Positions 19,319 to 28,600 of a stretch of 64,000 nucleotides of DNA are shown one piece after another. Under the pieces are notes generated by a model. It was not told the DNA's origin and did not search any database. It worked only from the letters and a program-made list of their open reading frames with translations. The position numbers and the translations under genes were made by a program. Source of the stretch: Arsukibacterium indicum (GTDB lineage: Bacteria; Pseudomonadota; Gammaproteobacteria; Enterobacterales; Alteromonadaceae); contig NZ_JAHRID010000004.1 in assembly GCF_019100565.1 (NCBI RefSeq), positions 248,001 through 312,000 on the forward strand. Reading direction: 5' to 3'. Numbering within the stretch: the first letter of the stretch is position 1; each line of letters starts with the position of its first letter.

Positions 19319-21079
19319 TTAATCATTATCCGCCTCAGGGACAGTGTCATAATTAGCATAGCGCAGACAAAAGCGCAGGTTGTCGGGGTAGGGGAAAATA
19401 TCTTCAACTTTCCCAGCACGGATTGCCTGTTGCTTGGCTCGCCAATAGGCTGCATCGAGTAGTTCAGGGTGTTTGCTGAACAGCAAGTGGCGAAGATGCG
19501 GTTGCGGCGTAACAAAAGTGGCAATTTGCTCAGGAAAAACATCGCCGGGCGCGGCACAACAGTTTGCCTCTGCGTTGATGGCATCTTCAAAATTATCTGT
19601 TTTGGTAAAGGCCCGGAAATTTACATCCAGCAGATACTGCACTTCGTCGTAGTCGTAAAAAACAACCCGTTTATGCCGGGTTACCCCGAAGTTTTTTAAC
19701 AGCATATCTCCCGGAAAAATATTAGCAGCAATCATTTCTTTAATCGCTTTGCCGTAATCATTCATGATAAAAGCTTTCTCCGGCTCATCAGCCTGCTCCA
19801 GATAAATATTCAGCGGCACCATTCGTCGTTCAATATATAAATGCTTGATAACAATCAGGTCGTCTTCAATTTGCATAGACTGGCCAATCGTTTCGCTCAG
19901 TTCCTGCAACAGTTCAGCGGTAAAGCGGTTTTTTGGTAACGCAACATCAGAATATTCAAGGGTATCGGCCATTCTGCCAACCCGATCATGTTTTTTAACC
20001 AGCAAATAACGTGCTTTGACCGTAGCGCGGTCAAATTCTTTGCTAGGCGCAAACTTGTCGCGAATAACCTTAAACACATAGGGGAATGATGGCAAGGTAA
20101 ACACCATCATCACCATGCCACGAATACCGGGGGCGGCGACGAATTGATCATTAGTTCTGGTTAAGTGGCTGAGCAGCTCACGGTAAAACTCGGTTTTACC
20201 CTGTTTATGCAAGCCAATACTGGCATACAACTCAGCCAGGGTTTTATGGGGCAACAGTTCCCGTAAAAAATGCACTAATGCTGATGGCACCGGACACTGC
20301 ACCATAAAATAAGCCCGGGAAAAGCCAAAAATAATACTCATATGCTGCGGTTCGGTCAGCAGCGTATCCAGATATAAGCCGGCACCCTGCTGGTGCAGCA
20401 GCGGAATAATAAAGGGTTGCTGGCCATCGGGTGTTACCACCCTGCCAACGATATAGGCCGCTTTATTGCGAAAGAAAACGGATTTAAGCATATCAAACCG
20501 GATTTGATGGACAGGATAACGGCCATGCTCAGACTGGCTGACAAAACTTTTTACAATAAGGCGGATGTCCCGCTCAAGGTTAATAAAAGGGGTGGCAAAG
20601 GCAAAGTCAGCGACAATGTTGCGGATACTTTGTTTCAGCCCATCCTGGGCCGGGAAATAACTTTGGTACACCGATGAAATCGGTGCCGGCAGGTGCTGCA
20701 GGTTTAACGTTGATTCAACAAAAATATTCTGGTTGTGGTAATACTTGCGGGAAAACAACCGGCAAAACACCGAGTTATAAAAGGTTTCTGCCAGTTCAGC
20801 TTGCGGGTGAAACAATAAATACTCTAAATACTGTTGTTTTACCTGTTGCCACAATGGCTCGTTTAAACAATCTGATGGCATCGCCTGTTTCAGTTCGGCA
20901 ACGGTTTCTGCCACCCGCTGATCGTAAAACGAAATCCGCTCAGAGCTGTCCTGCTGATAAGCGCGCCAATCGGCCAGCTCAAACCGTTGTTTGGCTTTCG
21001 CCGTGACATTCTGAAACAGTTTGAAATGCTTCCGGAAGCCCTGCAGGATTAATTCAGCGATTTGTCGGGCTCTGGCCAT
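19319..21079 (-). CDS. aceK: Isocitrate dehydrogenase kinase/phosphatase
   Basis: Phosphorylates and dephosphorylates isocitrate dehydrogenase, switching carbon between the TCA cycle and the glyoxylate bypass. 586 residues, the normal length. Recognisable blocks: N-terminal ILQGFRKHFKLFQNVT, the regulatory-domain segment GFSRAYFMVQCPVPSALVHF, the ATP-binding loop PGIRGMVMMVFTLPSFPYVFKV, and VVFYDYDEVQYL with the catalytic and metal-binding acids. It is not accompanied by aceB or aceA, unlike the E. coli operon. Its ATG lies 14 bases from the stop of the CAP-domain gene upstream, and nnr follows on the same strand. Confidence 0.96.
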   Translation of the reverse strand: MARARQIAELILQGFRKHFKLFQNVTAKAKQRFELADWRAYQQDSSERISFYDQRVAETVAELKQAMPSDCLNEPLWQQVKQQYLEYLLFHPQAELAETFYNSVFCRLFSRKYYHNQNIFVESTLNLQHLPAPISSVYQSYFPAQDGLKQSIRNIVADFAFATPFINLERDIRLIVKSFVSQSEHGRYPVHQIRFDMLKSVFFRNKAAYIVGRVVTPDGQQPFIIPLLHQQGAGLYLDTLLTEPQHMSIIFGFSRAYFMVQCPVPSALVHFLRELLPHKTLAELYASIGLHKQGKTEFYRELLSHLTRTNDQFVAAPGIRGMVMMVFTLPSFPYVFKVIRDKFAPSKEFDRATVKARYLLVKKHDRVGRMADTLEYSDVALPKNRFTAELLQELSETIGQSMQIEDDLIVIKHLYIERRMVPLNIYLEQADEPEKAFIMNDYGKAIKEMIAANIFPGDMLLKNFGVTRHKRVVFYDYDEVQYLLDVNFRAFTKTDNFEDAINAEANCCAAPGDVFPEQIATFVTPQPHLRHLLFSKHPELLDAAYWRAKQQAIRAGKVEDIFPYPDNLRFCLRYANYDTVPEADND

Positions 21080-21093
21080 CGTTTTTGTTCTTA

Positions 21094-21717
21094 TTAATGT
21101 GGTATGCAGCCAATATCATAGCATGTTACGTTGGCATCCTCAGCCACCGCTTCTCTGGCAATATATACCGTCCAGTATTCGATATGCGGGCTTGACCATT
21201 TATAGTGAAAACCAACCCCGATATGCAGTTGTTGCCGGTAGAATGGCAGTTCACCAAGTAAGTGGCTACGGTGAGCTGTTGACGCTTTAAACGCCTCCCA
21301 TACCTCTGCTGCCGTACTGTAGCCGCCGGCAACAGCCTCCACCTGATTGCCAATGGCTCCGCTGTAGAACGGCGGCAGGTTATAGCCAAGCATCCGCAAG
21401 CGCTGGTTTGCACCCAGGCCGCCAACATAGTGATTTACCATGCCTTTTTGCGCCATCACTTTGGCCTTGTCTGCTGCCGCCTGGGCCAGCAGGGGATGGC
21501 AGCTTAATGTGGTACGTTGCTGCTGCGGATCCTGAATAATCAATAGTGCCAGTTGCTGGGCGCTTTCATTCAGGCCGCAATCTGCAATGGTGTTATGATT
21601 CGCTATATTCTGAGTGTTGTAATCAGCGTTAAGCTGTGGTGGTTCAGTGTCAGCCGGCGTGGGGGCTGCAAGAGCTGATGCTGAAAAGAACACGAATAAT
21701 ATGATAAAAATCAGCAA
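21094..21717 (-). CDS. Exported CAP/SCP-domain protein
   Basis: 207-residue secreted protein of the CAP (SCP/TAPS) family. A signal peptide (LIFIILFVFFSASALA) is cleaved near residue 18. The CAP core has the conserved His in KGMVNHYVGG and the region STAHRSHLLGE, followed by HIGVGFHYK and a tyrosine-rich strand YWTVYIA. Bacterial CAP proteins are linked to the cell envelope, with no general enzymatic role agreed. The start is a TTG at 21717 with GGCGGA about ten bases upstream; no in-frame ATG lies before the signal peptide. It precedes aceK by 14 bases, but a functional link is not apparent. Confidence 0.82.
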   Translation of the reverse strand: MLIFIILFVFFSASALAAPTPADTEPPQLNADYNTQNIANHNTIADCGLNESAQQLALLIIQDPQQQRTTLSCHPLLAQAAADKAKVMAQKGMVNHYVGGLGANQRLRMLGYNLPPFYSGAIGNQVEAVAGGYSTAAEVWEAFKASTAHRSHLLGELPFYRQQLHIGVGFHYKWSSPHIEYWTVYIAREAVAEDANVTCYDIGCIPH

Positions 21718-21782
21718 TATAAAAAGTCCGCCGCTTTAGGTTAACGTTACGTTAAACCCCGCGCGTATCCTTGTCAATGCAT

Positions 21783-21808
21783 AAGCAGGTGCCGGGGCGC
21801 ACCTGCTT
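21783..21808. terminator. Hairpin after the YfcC gene, probable terminator
   Basis: A 10-bp perfect stem (AAGCAGGTGC / GCACCTGCTT) with a 6-base loop, 11 bases after the carrier's stop codon at 21820. On the minus strand the U-tract is poor (TTATGC), so termination strength is uncertain. Confidence 0.6.
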
Positions 21809-21819
21809 TGTCCTTGCAT

Positions 21820-23247
21820 TTAATTACTGTTAACGCTGCTTACCTGGTTTAATTGCGGTTGTACATCATCACCGTAGCCAAATACCACGGCCAGCACCAA
21901 TACCAGCGACGCTGCCAGCATTAACTTGGCCATCAGGGGTAGGCAAAACCGGAACCAGTGGCCATAAGGCACCCCGGCAATACCAATAATACCCATTAAA
22001 ATGGCATTGGTTGGAATAATCATGTTCGAGAAACCATCACCAAACTGGTACGCCAATACCGCTACCTGACGGGGAATTTCCAGTAAATCTGCCAGTGGCA
22101 CCATTAACGGCATGGTGACAAAAGCCTGGCCACTGCCTGACGGAATAAAGAAGTTAAGCAAGGTTTGAATAATCAGCATACCGACTACCGCAATTTCGGC
22201 GCCAACATAAGATAACGGCAGCGACATACCGTGCACTAAAGAATGTAAAATCTGGCCATCTTCCATAACCAGAGAAATACCACGGGCCACGCCGATTAGG
22301 ATAGCTGTGGTGGTCAGCTCCATGGCGCCGTCAATAAATTTTTTGGCTGCAACATCAACACCAATCCGGCTGATTACTGTGGTTAACAGGCCCCAGGCAA
22401 TAAAGCAGGCGCCAAGTTCGTACAGATACCAGCCATGGACCCGGATGCCGTAGGCAACAATACCAATAGTAGTCAGAAAGCTGGCCAGGATCAGTTGATG
22501 TCTGACAGACAGTTTTGGGTAGTCTGTTGCATGACTGTCGCCAAGCGGACAAGGTATATCGGCAACCATTGAGTTTTCCGGGTTGGCCAGTACTTTTTTC
22601 GAGTAGCTCCAGACATGGTGAAAACCAATTAACACAAACGGCAGGAAAATGGCTGCCCGCAACGGCCAGCCAGACAGGATTGGCAATTCCGCAATTTGCT
22701 GGGCAATAACAAGGGTAAACGGGTTCACCGCTGAAATACCATAACCGATACCGTAGCCGGCCACTGTCATGCCAACGGCCGTCATGGCGTCGAGCCGCAT
22801 TGCCTTACACAAGGCCACCAATATCAGCACAAAGGGGATATATTCGCCGGCGGTACCAATAAAGCTGGAGGCCATGGCAAAACAGAACACCACCATGAAA
22901 ATCAGAATTTGTGGTTTTTCACCGAAACGTTCCAGCATCCGGCCGATCAATGCATCAACAGTACCGGTGGCGCGGGCTATTGATAAAACGCCACCTAAAA
23001 TCATCACAAAGAAAATCACGTCCTGCGCGCTGGCAAAGGCGCGGGGTATGGCGGTCAGCAACTGCCACGGCGTCATATAGTTTTTATCTTCAACCAGGGT
23101 AAAAGTACCCGGTACAACAGCCTGGCGGCCAGATTCGAGGGTTTGCATTTCAAATGCGCCTTGCGGCACTATCCAGGTGGCGATCATTGCTATCACCATC
23201 ATGGAAAACAGCAGGGTAAGGGTATGAGGTACTTTAAATTTGCCCAT
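21820..23247 (-). CDS. YfcC-family membrane carrier
   Basis: 475-residue polytopic inner-membrane protein with about 11-12 hydrophobic segments. The N-terminal FKVPHTLTLLFSMMVIAMIATWIVP and the conserved re-entrant-type motifs AVNPFTLVIAQQIAELPILSGWP, FIPSGSGQAFVTMPLM and GDGFSNMIIPTNAILMGI mark the YfcC / C4-dicarboxylate-anaerobic-carrier-like family of the ion transporter superfamily. Substrates are poorly defined; dipeptides, arginine/ornithine or organic acids are the usual guesses. A paralogue lies at 61250-62734 beside isoaspartyl dipeptidase, which hints at peptide or amino-acid use. The ATG at 23247 opens a normal N-terminus; the plus-strand gene at 23418 is divergent. Confidence 0.9.
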   Translation of the reverse strand: MGKFKVPHTLTLLFSMMVIAMIATWIVPQGAFEMQTLESGRQAVVPGTFTLVEDKNYMTPWQLLTAIPRAFASAQDVIFFVMILGGVLSIARATGTVDALIGRMLERFGEKPQILIFMVVFCFAMASSFIGTAGEYIPFVLILVALCKAMRLDAMTAVGMTVAGYGIGYGISAVNPFTLVIAQQIAELPILSGWPLRAAIFLPFVLIGFHHVWSYSKKVLANPENSMVADIPCPLGDSHATDYPKLSVRHQLILASFLTTIGIVAYGIRVHGWYLYELGACFIAWGLLTTVISRIGVDVAAKKFIDGAMELTTTAILIGVARGISLVMEDGQILHSLVHGMSLPLSYVGAEIAVVGMLIIQTLLNFFIPSGSGQAFVTMPLMVPLADLLEIPRQVAVLAYQFGDGFSNMIIPTNAILMGIIGIAGVPYGHWFRFCLPLMAKLMLAASLVLVLAVVFGYGDDVQPQLNQVSSVNSN

Positions 23248-23417
23248 GGTTAAACAGTCCCATAAATAAAACCTTGATTATAAAATGTGCGGTTTCCGCA
23301 GCGTTATTCTGATGAAAAGCAATGGAGTCTACCCCAACTGTGGCTGCACCACAAACTCAACCAGTAAGGCGGGCACTTGCCTGTAAGCCGCCCTTTGTAT
23401 AGGCTTGGCGCCTTTAT

Positions 23418-25490
23418 ATGCAATTGCTGATTGTGGAGCCCGCCTTGGCCCTGTTTGCCCTGACTATTTTATTAAGTGCAGCCTTGCTGTTTCTGGTACA
23501 GCCTATGCTGGCTAAACAGCTGCTGCCATATTTCGGTGGAGGCGCTGCGGTATGGGCGGCCTGTATGCTGTTCTTTCAGAGTCTGTTGCTGGCAGGCTAT
23601 GGCTACGCCCATCTGCTGGGCCGCTATCTGGCGCCGAAAACCCAGCGTCTGCTGCACAGTACGTTATTGGTGCTGGCTATTAGTAGTTTACCGTTAATGT
23701 GGCATGCTGGAATTGCCTCAGCCCCTGACGACACGCCACTGGCTGCCATTTTAGTGCAGTTAGCCTTACTGGCCGGGCTGCCTTATTTGTTGCTGTCTGC
23801 CACCGGCCCGTTATTACAGCATTGGTTTGCCAGCCGCTTTCCCTTGCGCTCACCTTACCGGTTGTATGCGTTATCTAATTTAGGTTCGCTTGGCGGCCTA
23901 CTGGCGTACCCTTTTATTCTGGAGCCAGTATTCAGCCTGAGTGAGCAACGCCAGTACTGGGTGCTGGGTTTTGTGCTGTTTGCCTTGTGTTGTCTGCTGC
24001 TTATGTGGCGTGAGCTGGGGCAGTTGTCTCCGGCGGTGCGTGCTGTTAGTGCCCGCCTTGATAAAAAATTTACTGTGCACTGGTTGGCGCTGTCGGCCTG
24101 TGGCGTGGTGCTGCTGCTGGCGGTAACTCAGCAACTTACCCAGAATGTGCCGCCGGTACCATTTTTGTGGGTGCTGCCTCTTAGTTTATATTTACTCAGC
24201 TATATTGTGGTATTTAACAAGCCTGGCTGGTATCAGCGCGGCTTGTGGCTGTACGTTTTCTGTCTGAGTATGGTATTTGGTTTACTGTTGTTTTATCTGG
24301 GGCGTCAGTTTGATCTGATTTCCCAGCTGCTGCTGTACCTGACTATCTTATTCAGCGGCTGTATGCTCTGTCATGGCGAGCTGGCGCGCTTAAAACCAGA
24401 GCCGCAATATTTAACCGGTTTTTATCTGTTGCTGGCGGCCGGCGGCGTGCTGGGCAGTGCCACGGTTAACCTGCTGGCACCGCTGGTGTTCAGCCAGTAC
24501 TGGGAATTTTTGCTGGTATTACTGGCGATTTACCTGTTAATGCTGTGGCCGGATACTGCAGTTAAGCCAAGGTGGCAGCGAGGGTTGTGGCTAACTGGCG
24601 GCCTGTTATTCGGGCTTAGTATCACCGGCCTGGAATGGCAGCTGGGGCAGCATAATGTCTATAGCGAACGTAATTTTTATGGCAGCCTGGTGGTGCGGGA
24701 TCTTACTATCATTGACGAAGCCGGTAATAGCCAGCTGCAACGTCAGCTGATAGACGGCACCACCAGCCATGGTGCCCAGTATCTTGCGCCATCACTCGCC
24801 GGTACTGCCCAAAGCTACTACCGGCCGGGCACTGGTGCAGCACTTGCTCTGCAGCATTTTTTGCCGGCAGCACCTACCCGTAACATTAATCAGCTACAGC
24901 AACGGAATTTCGGCCTGGTGGGGCTGGGCGCCGGTGCGCTGGCGGTCTATGGCAGGCCGGGTGATAGCATGACATTTTATGAACTGAACCCGGCTGTGAT
25001 TAACGTGGCGACGAAGTACTTCAGTTATCTGGCTGACAGTGCTGCGACAGTTGACATTGTACCAGGTGATGCCAGGTTAACCCTGGCGGCAGAGTTGGTG
25101 CAACAAGGCAGTCAACAGTTTGATGTGCTGGTCCTGGACGCTTTTAGCAGCGACAGTATTCCGCAGCATCTGCTGACTATTGAAGCCATGCAGCTGTACT
25201 GGCAGCATTTGCAAAGCGATAGTGTGCTGGCGGTGCATGTTTCCAATAATTATCTGGATTTAACCAGCTTGCTTCGCAATCAGGCGGCAAAGCTGGGGCT
25301 AGACGCCTATTTTATCGCAACCGACGCGCAGGGCATTAACCCGGCAGCCCAGTGGGTGTTAATTACCGCTAACCAGCGTTTTATCAGCCAGCCGGTTATT
25401 CAGCAGGCACTAAGCCCGTGGCCATCAGCGCTTAATCCTGACGTTAGCTGGACAGATCAGCGCAGTAATTTATTGCAAGTGTTGAAATAA
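23418..25490 (+). CDS. Membrane protein with C-terminal spermidine synthase-like domain
   Basis: 690 residues. The N-terminal ~410 residues form about 12 hydrophobic segments, starting LTILLSAALLFLVQPMLAKQLLPYFGG, which is the hallmark of fused MFS/spermidine-synthase-like proteins. The C-terminal part (~415-690) is a Rossmann methyltransferase fold with GLVGLGAGALAVYGRPGD and the acid of FYELNP for SAM or decarboxylated-SAM binding. The catalytic-site region VLVLDAFSSDSIPQHLL follows near residue 575. Whether it makes polyamines is unproven for this family. The ATG at 23418 lacks a clear RBS. It is divergent from the YfcC gene and convergent with putA. Confidence 0.87.
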   Translation: MQLLIVEPALALFALTILLSAALLFLVQPMLAKQLLPYFGGGAAVWAACMLFFQSLLLAGYGYAHLLGRYLAPKTQRLLHSTLLVLAISSLPLMWHAGIASAPDDTPLAAILVQLALLAGLPYLLLSATGPLLQHWFASRFPLRSPYRLYALSNLGSLGGLLAYPFILEPVFSLSEQRQYWVLGFVLFALCCLLLMWRELGQLSPAVRAVSARLDKKFTVHWLALSACGVVLLLAVTQQLTQNVPPVPFLWVLPLSLYLLSYIVVFNKPGWYQRGLWLYVFCLSMVFGLLLFYLGRQFDLISQLLLYLTILFSGCMLCHGELARLKPEPQYLTGFYLLLAAGGVLGSATVNLLAPLVFSQYWEFLLVLLAIYLLMLWPDTAVKPRWQRGLWLTGGLLFGLSITGLEWQLGQHNVYSERNFYGSLVVRDLTIIDEAGNSQLQRQLIDGTTSHGAQYLAPSLAGTAQSYYRPGTGAALALQHFLPAAPTRNINQLQQRNFGLVGLGAGALAVYGRPGDSMTFYELNPAVINVATKYFSYLADSAATVDIVPGDARLTLAAELVQQGSQQFDVLVLDAFSSDSIPQHLLTIEAMQLYWQHLQSDSVLAVHVSNNYLDLTSLLRNQAAKLGLDAYFIATDAQGINPAAQWVLITANQRFISQPVIQQALSPWPSALNPDVSWTDQRSNLLQVLK

Positions 25491-25544
25491 CGTTCAGTAA
25501 ATTGAAGACATTGCCGGGAGGTCAGTCTCGTACAAACGGCGCCA

Positions 25545-25647
25545 AGTGACTGGAGATACTTACTTCACCGGCTTCAAGGAGCACATCCTTGTGCCCCTTC
25601 AGCCTGCGCAGCATCCATGCTGCTGTTCCGTAAGCACACCAGTCACT
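25545..25647. repeat. Structured intergenic element A (closing stem plus two hairpins)
   Basis: A 103-base element between the 3' ends of two convergent genes. The outer stem is AGTGACTGG (25545-25553) with CCAGTCACT (25639-25647), extended by CTTAC/GTAAG at 25559-25563 and 25630-25634. Inside are two hairpins: AAGG-GCACA / TGTGC-CCTT (25576-25599, loop TCCT) and GCAGCA/TGCTGC (25608-25623, loop TCCA). The same layout occurs at 53606-53693. It probably belongs to a dispersed REP-like family; a terminator role for the flanking genes is possible. Confidence 0.6.
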
Positions 25648-25686
25648 CTGCGCCTGAGTCCGAGAAAAAGGGTCAGAGTGATTTAC

Positions 25687-28600
25687 TTATGACTCGTCGT
25701 CTTCCACCATCGTCATCAGTGAGGTATTACCGCCAGAGGCCGTAGTATCAATACTGATGGTTTTCTCGGTGATTAAGCGTTTAATCAGCGTGTCGTAGTA
25801 CTCGGCGCTGATTACCGGCAGGATTGCCCCCTCACGCTTGGCCAGTTGCTGGCTGAAGTAACCTAAGCGCGACGAGCGCGCTGCGACTACAGCACCGGCT
25901 AAATGCGGGTGGGCCAGAATGGCTTGCAACTGATCAGGCTTGGCTACCTGGAATACGCCTTCTGCCACCCCGGTGGCAATAAACTTATCGCGAAACGCCT
26001 GGGCTTCGTCATAAAACAGCTCTGAGGCGACAGTAATAACGGTATTACCGGCGGCAAGGGCAGTAATAATAGACAAGGTCCAGAAGTTAAACGACGTGCT
26101 CTTATCGGCATAGCACACCACGCAACCACGAGGTTCATAGTGCAGAGTATTCGATTCACCGGTAGGCCCTGGCAACACAATGGCTTTACGCATGTGTTTT
26201 TCCAGCCGGTTCAGCTGTGCCCTCGCATCGGCCAGGGTTGAGCCTAAGTCGTCTGCCAGCTCATCGATAATATCTACTGTGGCAATTTTAGCCAGTAACT
26301 GACGAACCACTGACACCCGGTCATTCAGCTTGGTGGCACGCCACTTTTTCTCATCCCGGATTGAGTTTTCCATCAGCTGCTGTACCTGAGCTTCCGCATC
26401 GGCGGTATGGTGTAAATCCAGCTCATCCGGTGTCAGGTTGGTCATCTGCACGTTTTCCGGCGACGCTTTTTCTTTTACCAGCCGCAGTAAATAGTTCGGG
26501 CCACCTGCTTTAGGGCCGGTACCCGACAGGCCGCGGCCGCCAAAAGGCTGGGCGCCAACAATGGCGCCAATCATATTGCGGTTAACGTAAACGTTGCCGG
26601 CGCGTGACATTTTGGCCAGGTACTCGCAACGTTCTTCAATCCGCGAGTGAATGCCCATGGTTAAACCATAACCGGTGCCGTTAATCTGGTCGATTACCTG
26701 GTCCAGATTTTTCGCTTTAAAGCGGATAATATGTACAACCGGCCCGAATACTTCGCGCTTTAATACCGACAAATCTTTAATTTCATACAAACGCGGTGCA
26801 AAGAAATAAGCACCGTTTTTACTGTTGTCCGGAATATCGCACTGATAGTGCAAAGTGGCTTTGTCTTTCAGATACTCAACATGATCTTCCAGGTTTTTCA
26901 GTGCCTTGGCATCAATAACCGGGCCAATATCGGTGCTGAGCAATGCCGGATCGCCGACATGCAATTCCTGTAACGCGCCTTTTAGCATCGCAATAATACC
27001 ATCGGCCACATCTTCCTGAATAAACAGCACCCGTAGCGCTGAGCAGCGCTGGCCGGCACTTTGAAAGCCGGAGCTTATCACATCGTCCACCACCTGCTCA
27101 GGCAGGGCGGTTGAGTCAACAATCATACAGTTCTGGCCGCCGGTTTCGGCAATCAGTGGTACCTGAATATCATTCCGGTTTGCCAGGGTCTGGGCAATCA
27201 GGGTGCCGGTATCGGTTGAACCGGTAAACATCACCGCCTGAATGCGTGAATCTGGCACGATGGTTTTACCCACGTCGCTGCCGCGGGCAATAACTGCCTG
27301 CACCACATGCTCGGGTAAACCGACAATCCCCATCAGCTCGATGGCGCGCAGGGCAATTAAGCTGGTTTGTTCGGCTGGTTTAGCGATAACAGTGTTGCCG
27401 GTAACAATGGCAGCGGCAACCTGGCCTAAGAAAATAGCCAGTGGGAAATTCCACGGGCTGATACATAAAATCACACCGCGCGGCTCAAACCGTTCGTCTT
27501 TGGCCAGCTCTTCAGCACGGGCAGCATAATAGCGGCAGAAATCGACGGCTTCCCGTACTTCATCAATGCCGTCCTGGGGCACTTTGCCCGCTTCTTTAAT
27601 ACAAATAGCCACCAGCTCGTCATGATGACGCTCTAAAATATCAGCTATCCGCCGAAGCAGATTCGCCCGTTGGGTAATTGGTGTTTGCGACCAGTCAGCA
27701 AAGGCTTTATCGGCGTTGCTTAGTAGCTGCTGCATTTGTTCGCTGTCGTGCATTGTCACATGGCCAATCACTTCCTGATGATTGGCCGGGTTTCTTACCG
27801 GTACGGCGCCTTCCGGCAGCTTGTCTTCAGACGTTAAGTGGGTTTCAAACCAGCGGTCGAGGTTAGCTTTGAACGGCATCAGACTATTAATATCGGTTAA
27901 ATCCATGCCGCGTGAGTTAGCGCGTTCTGCACCGTATAAATCGATCGGCATTTTAATCTGAGTATTGTATTTATTGCGCAGGCCCTGCAGGGTTTCTACC
28001 GGGTCTGGCAGCAGCGTTTCCACCGGCTTGGTGGTATCGACAATCGCATTAACAAAAGATGAGTTAGCACCATTTTCCAGCAGGCGGCGAACTAAATACG
28101 CCAGCAGATTTTCATGCTCACCTACCGGGGCATACACCCGGCACTGAATTTTTTCTGAGCTGACAATCTGATCAAACAGCGATTCGCCCATGCCGTGCAG
28201 CCGCTGAAATTCGAAGCCGGTGTTATCACCTTTGGCCACTTCTAAAATGGTGGCAGCAGTATAAGCATTATGGGTAGCAAATTGTGGGTACAGGACATCA
28301 CGCGCTTCCAGCAATTTAATGGCGCACGCTTTGTAAGATACGTCGGTAGAGGCTTTGCGGGTAAATACCGGGAAGTGTTCCAGGCCATCCTGCTGGGTGG
28401 TTTTAATTTCGGTATCCCAGTAGGCACCTTTAACCAGGCGTACCATCAGCCGGCGGTTAACTTTACGGGCCAGCTGAGTAAGCCATTCAATCACAAAAAT
28501 AGCGCGTTTCTGGTATGCCTGTACGGCCAGACCAAAACCATTCCAGTCGCCTAAATCCGGATCGCTGAAAATGGCTTCAATTATGTCCAGCGAAATATCC

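Noticed and set aside
23340..23400. AAGGCGG/CCGCC hairpin upstream of the spermidine-synthase-like gene as another copy of the structured repeat.
   Set aside because: Lacks the second hairpin, the closing stem and the TCC loops of elements A and B.
23418..25490. Annotation as a ferrichrome ABC transporter permease.
   Set aside because: The C-terminal SAM-type Rossmann fold and the N-terminal signature show the fused spermidine-synthase-like family.
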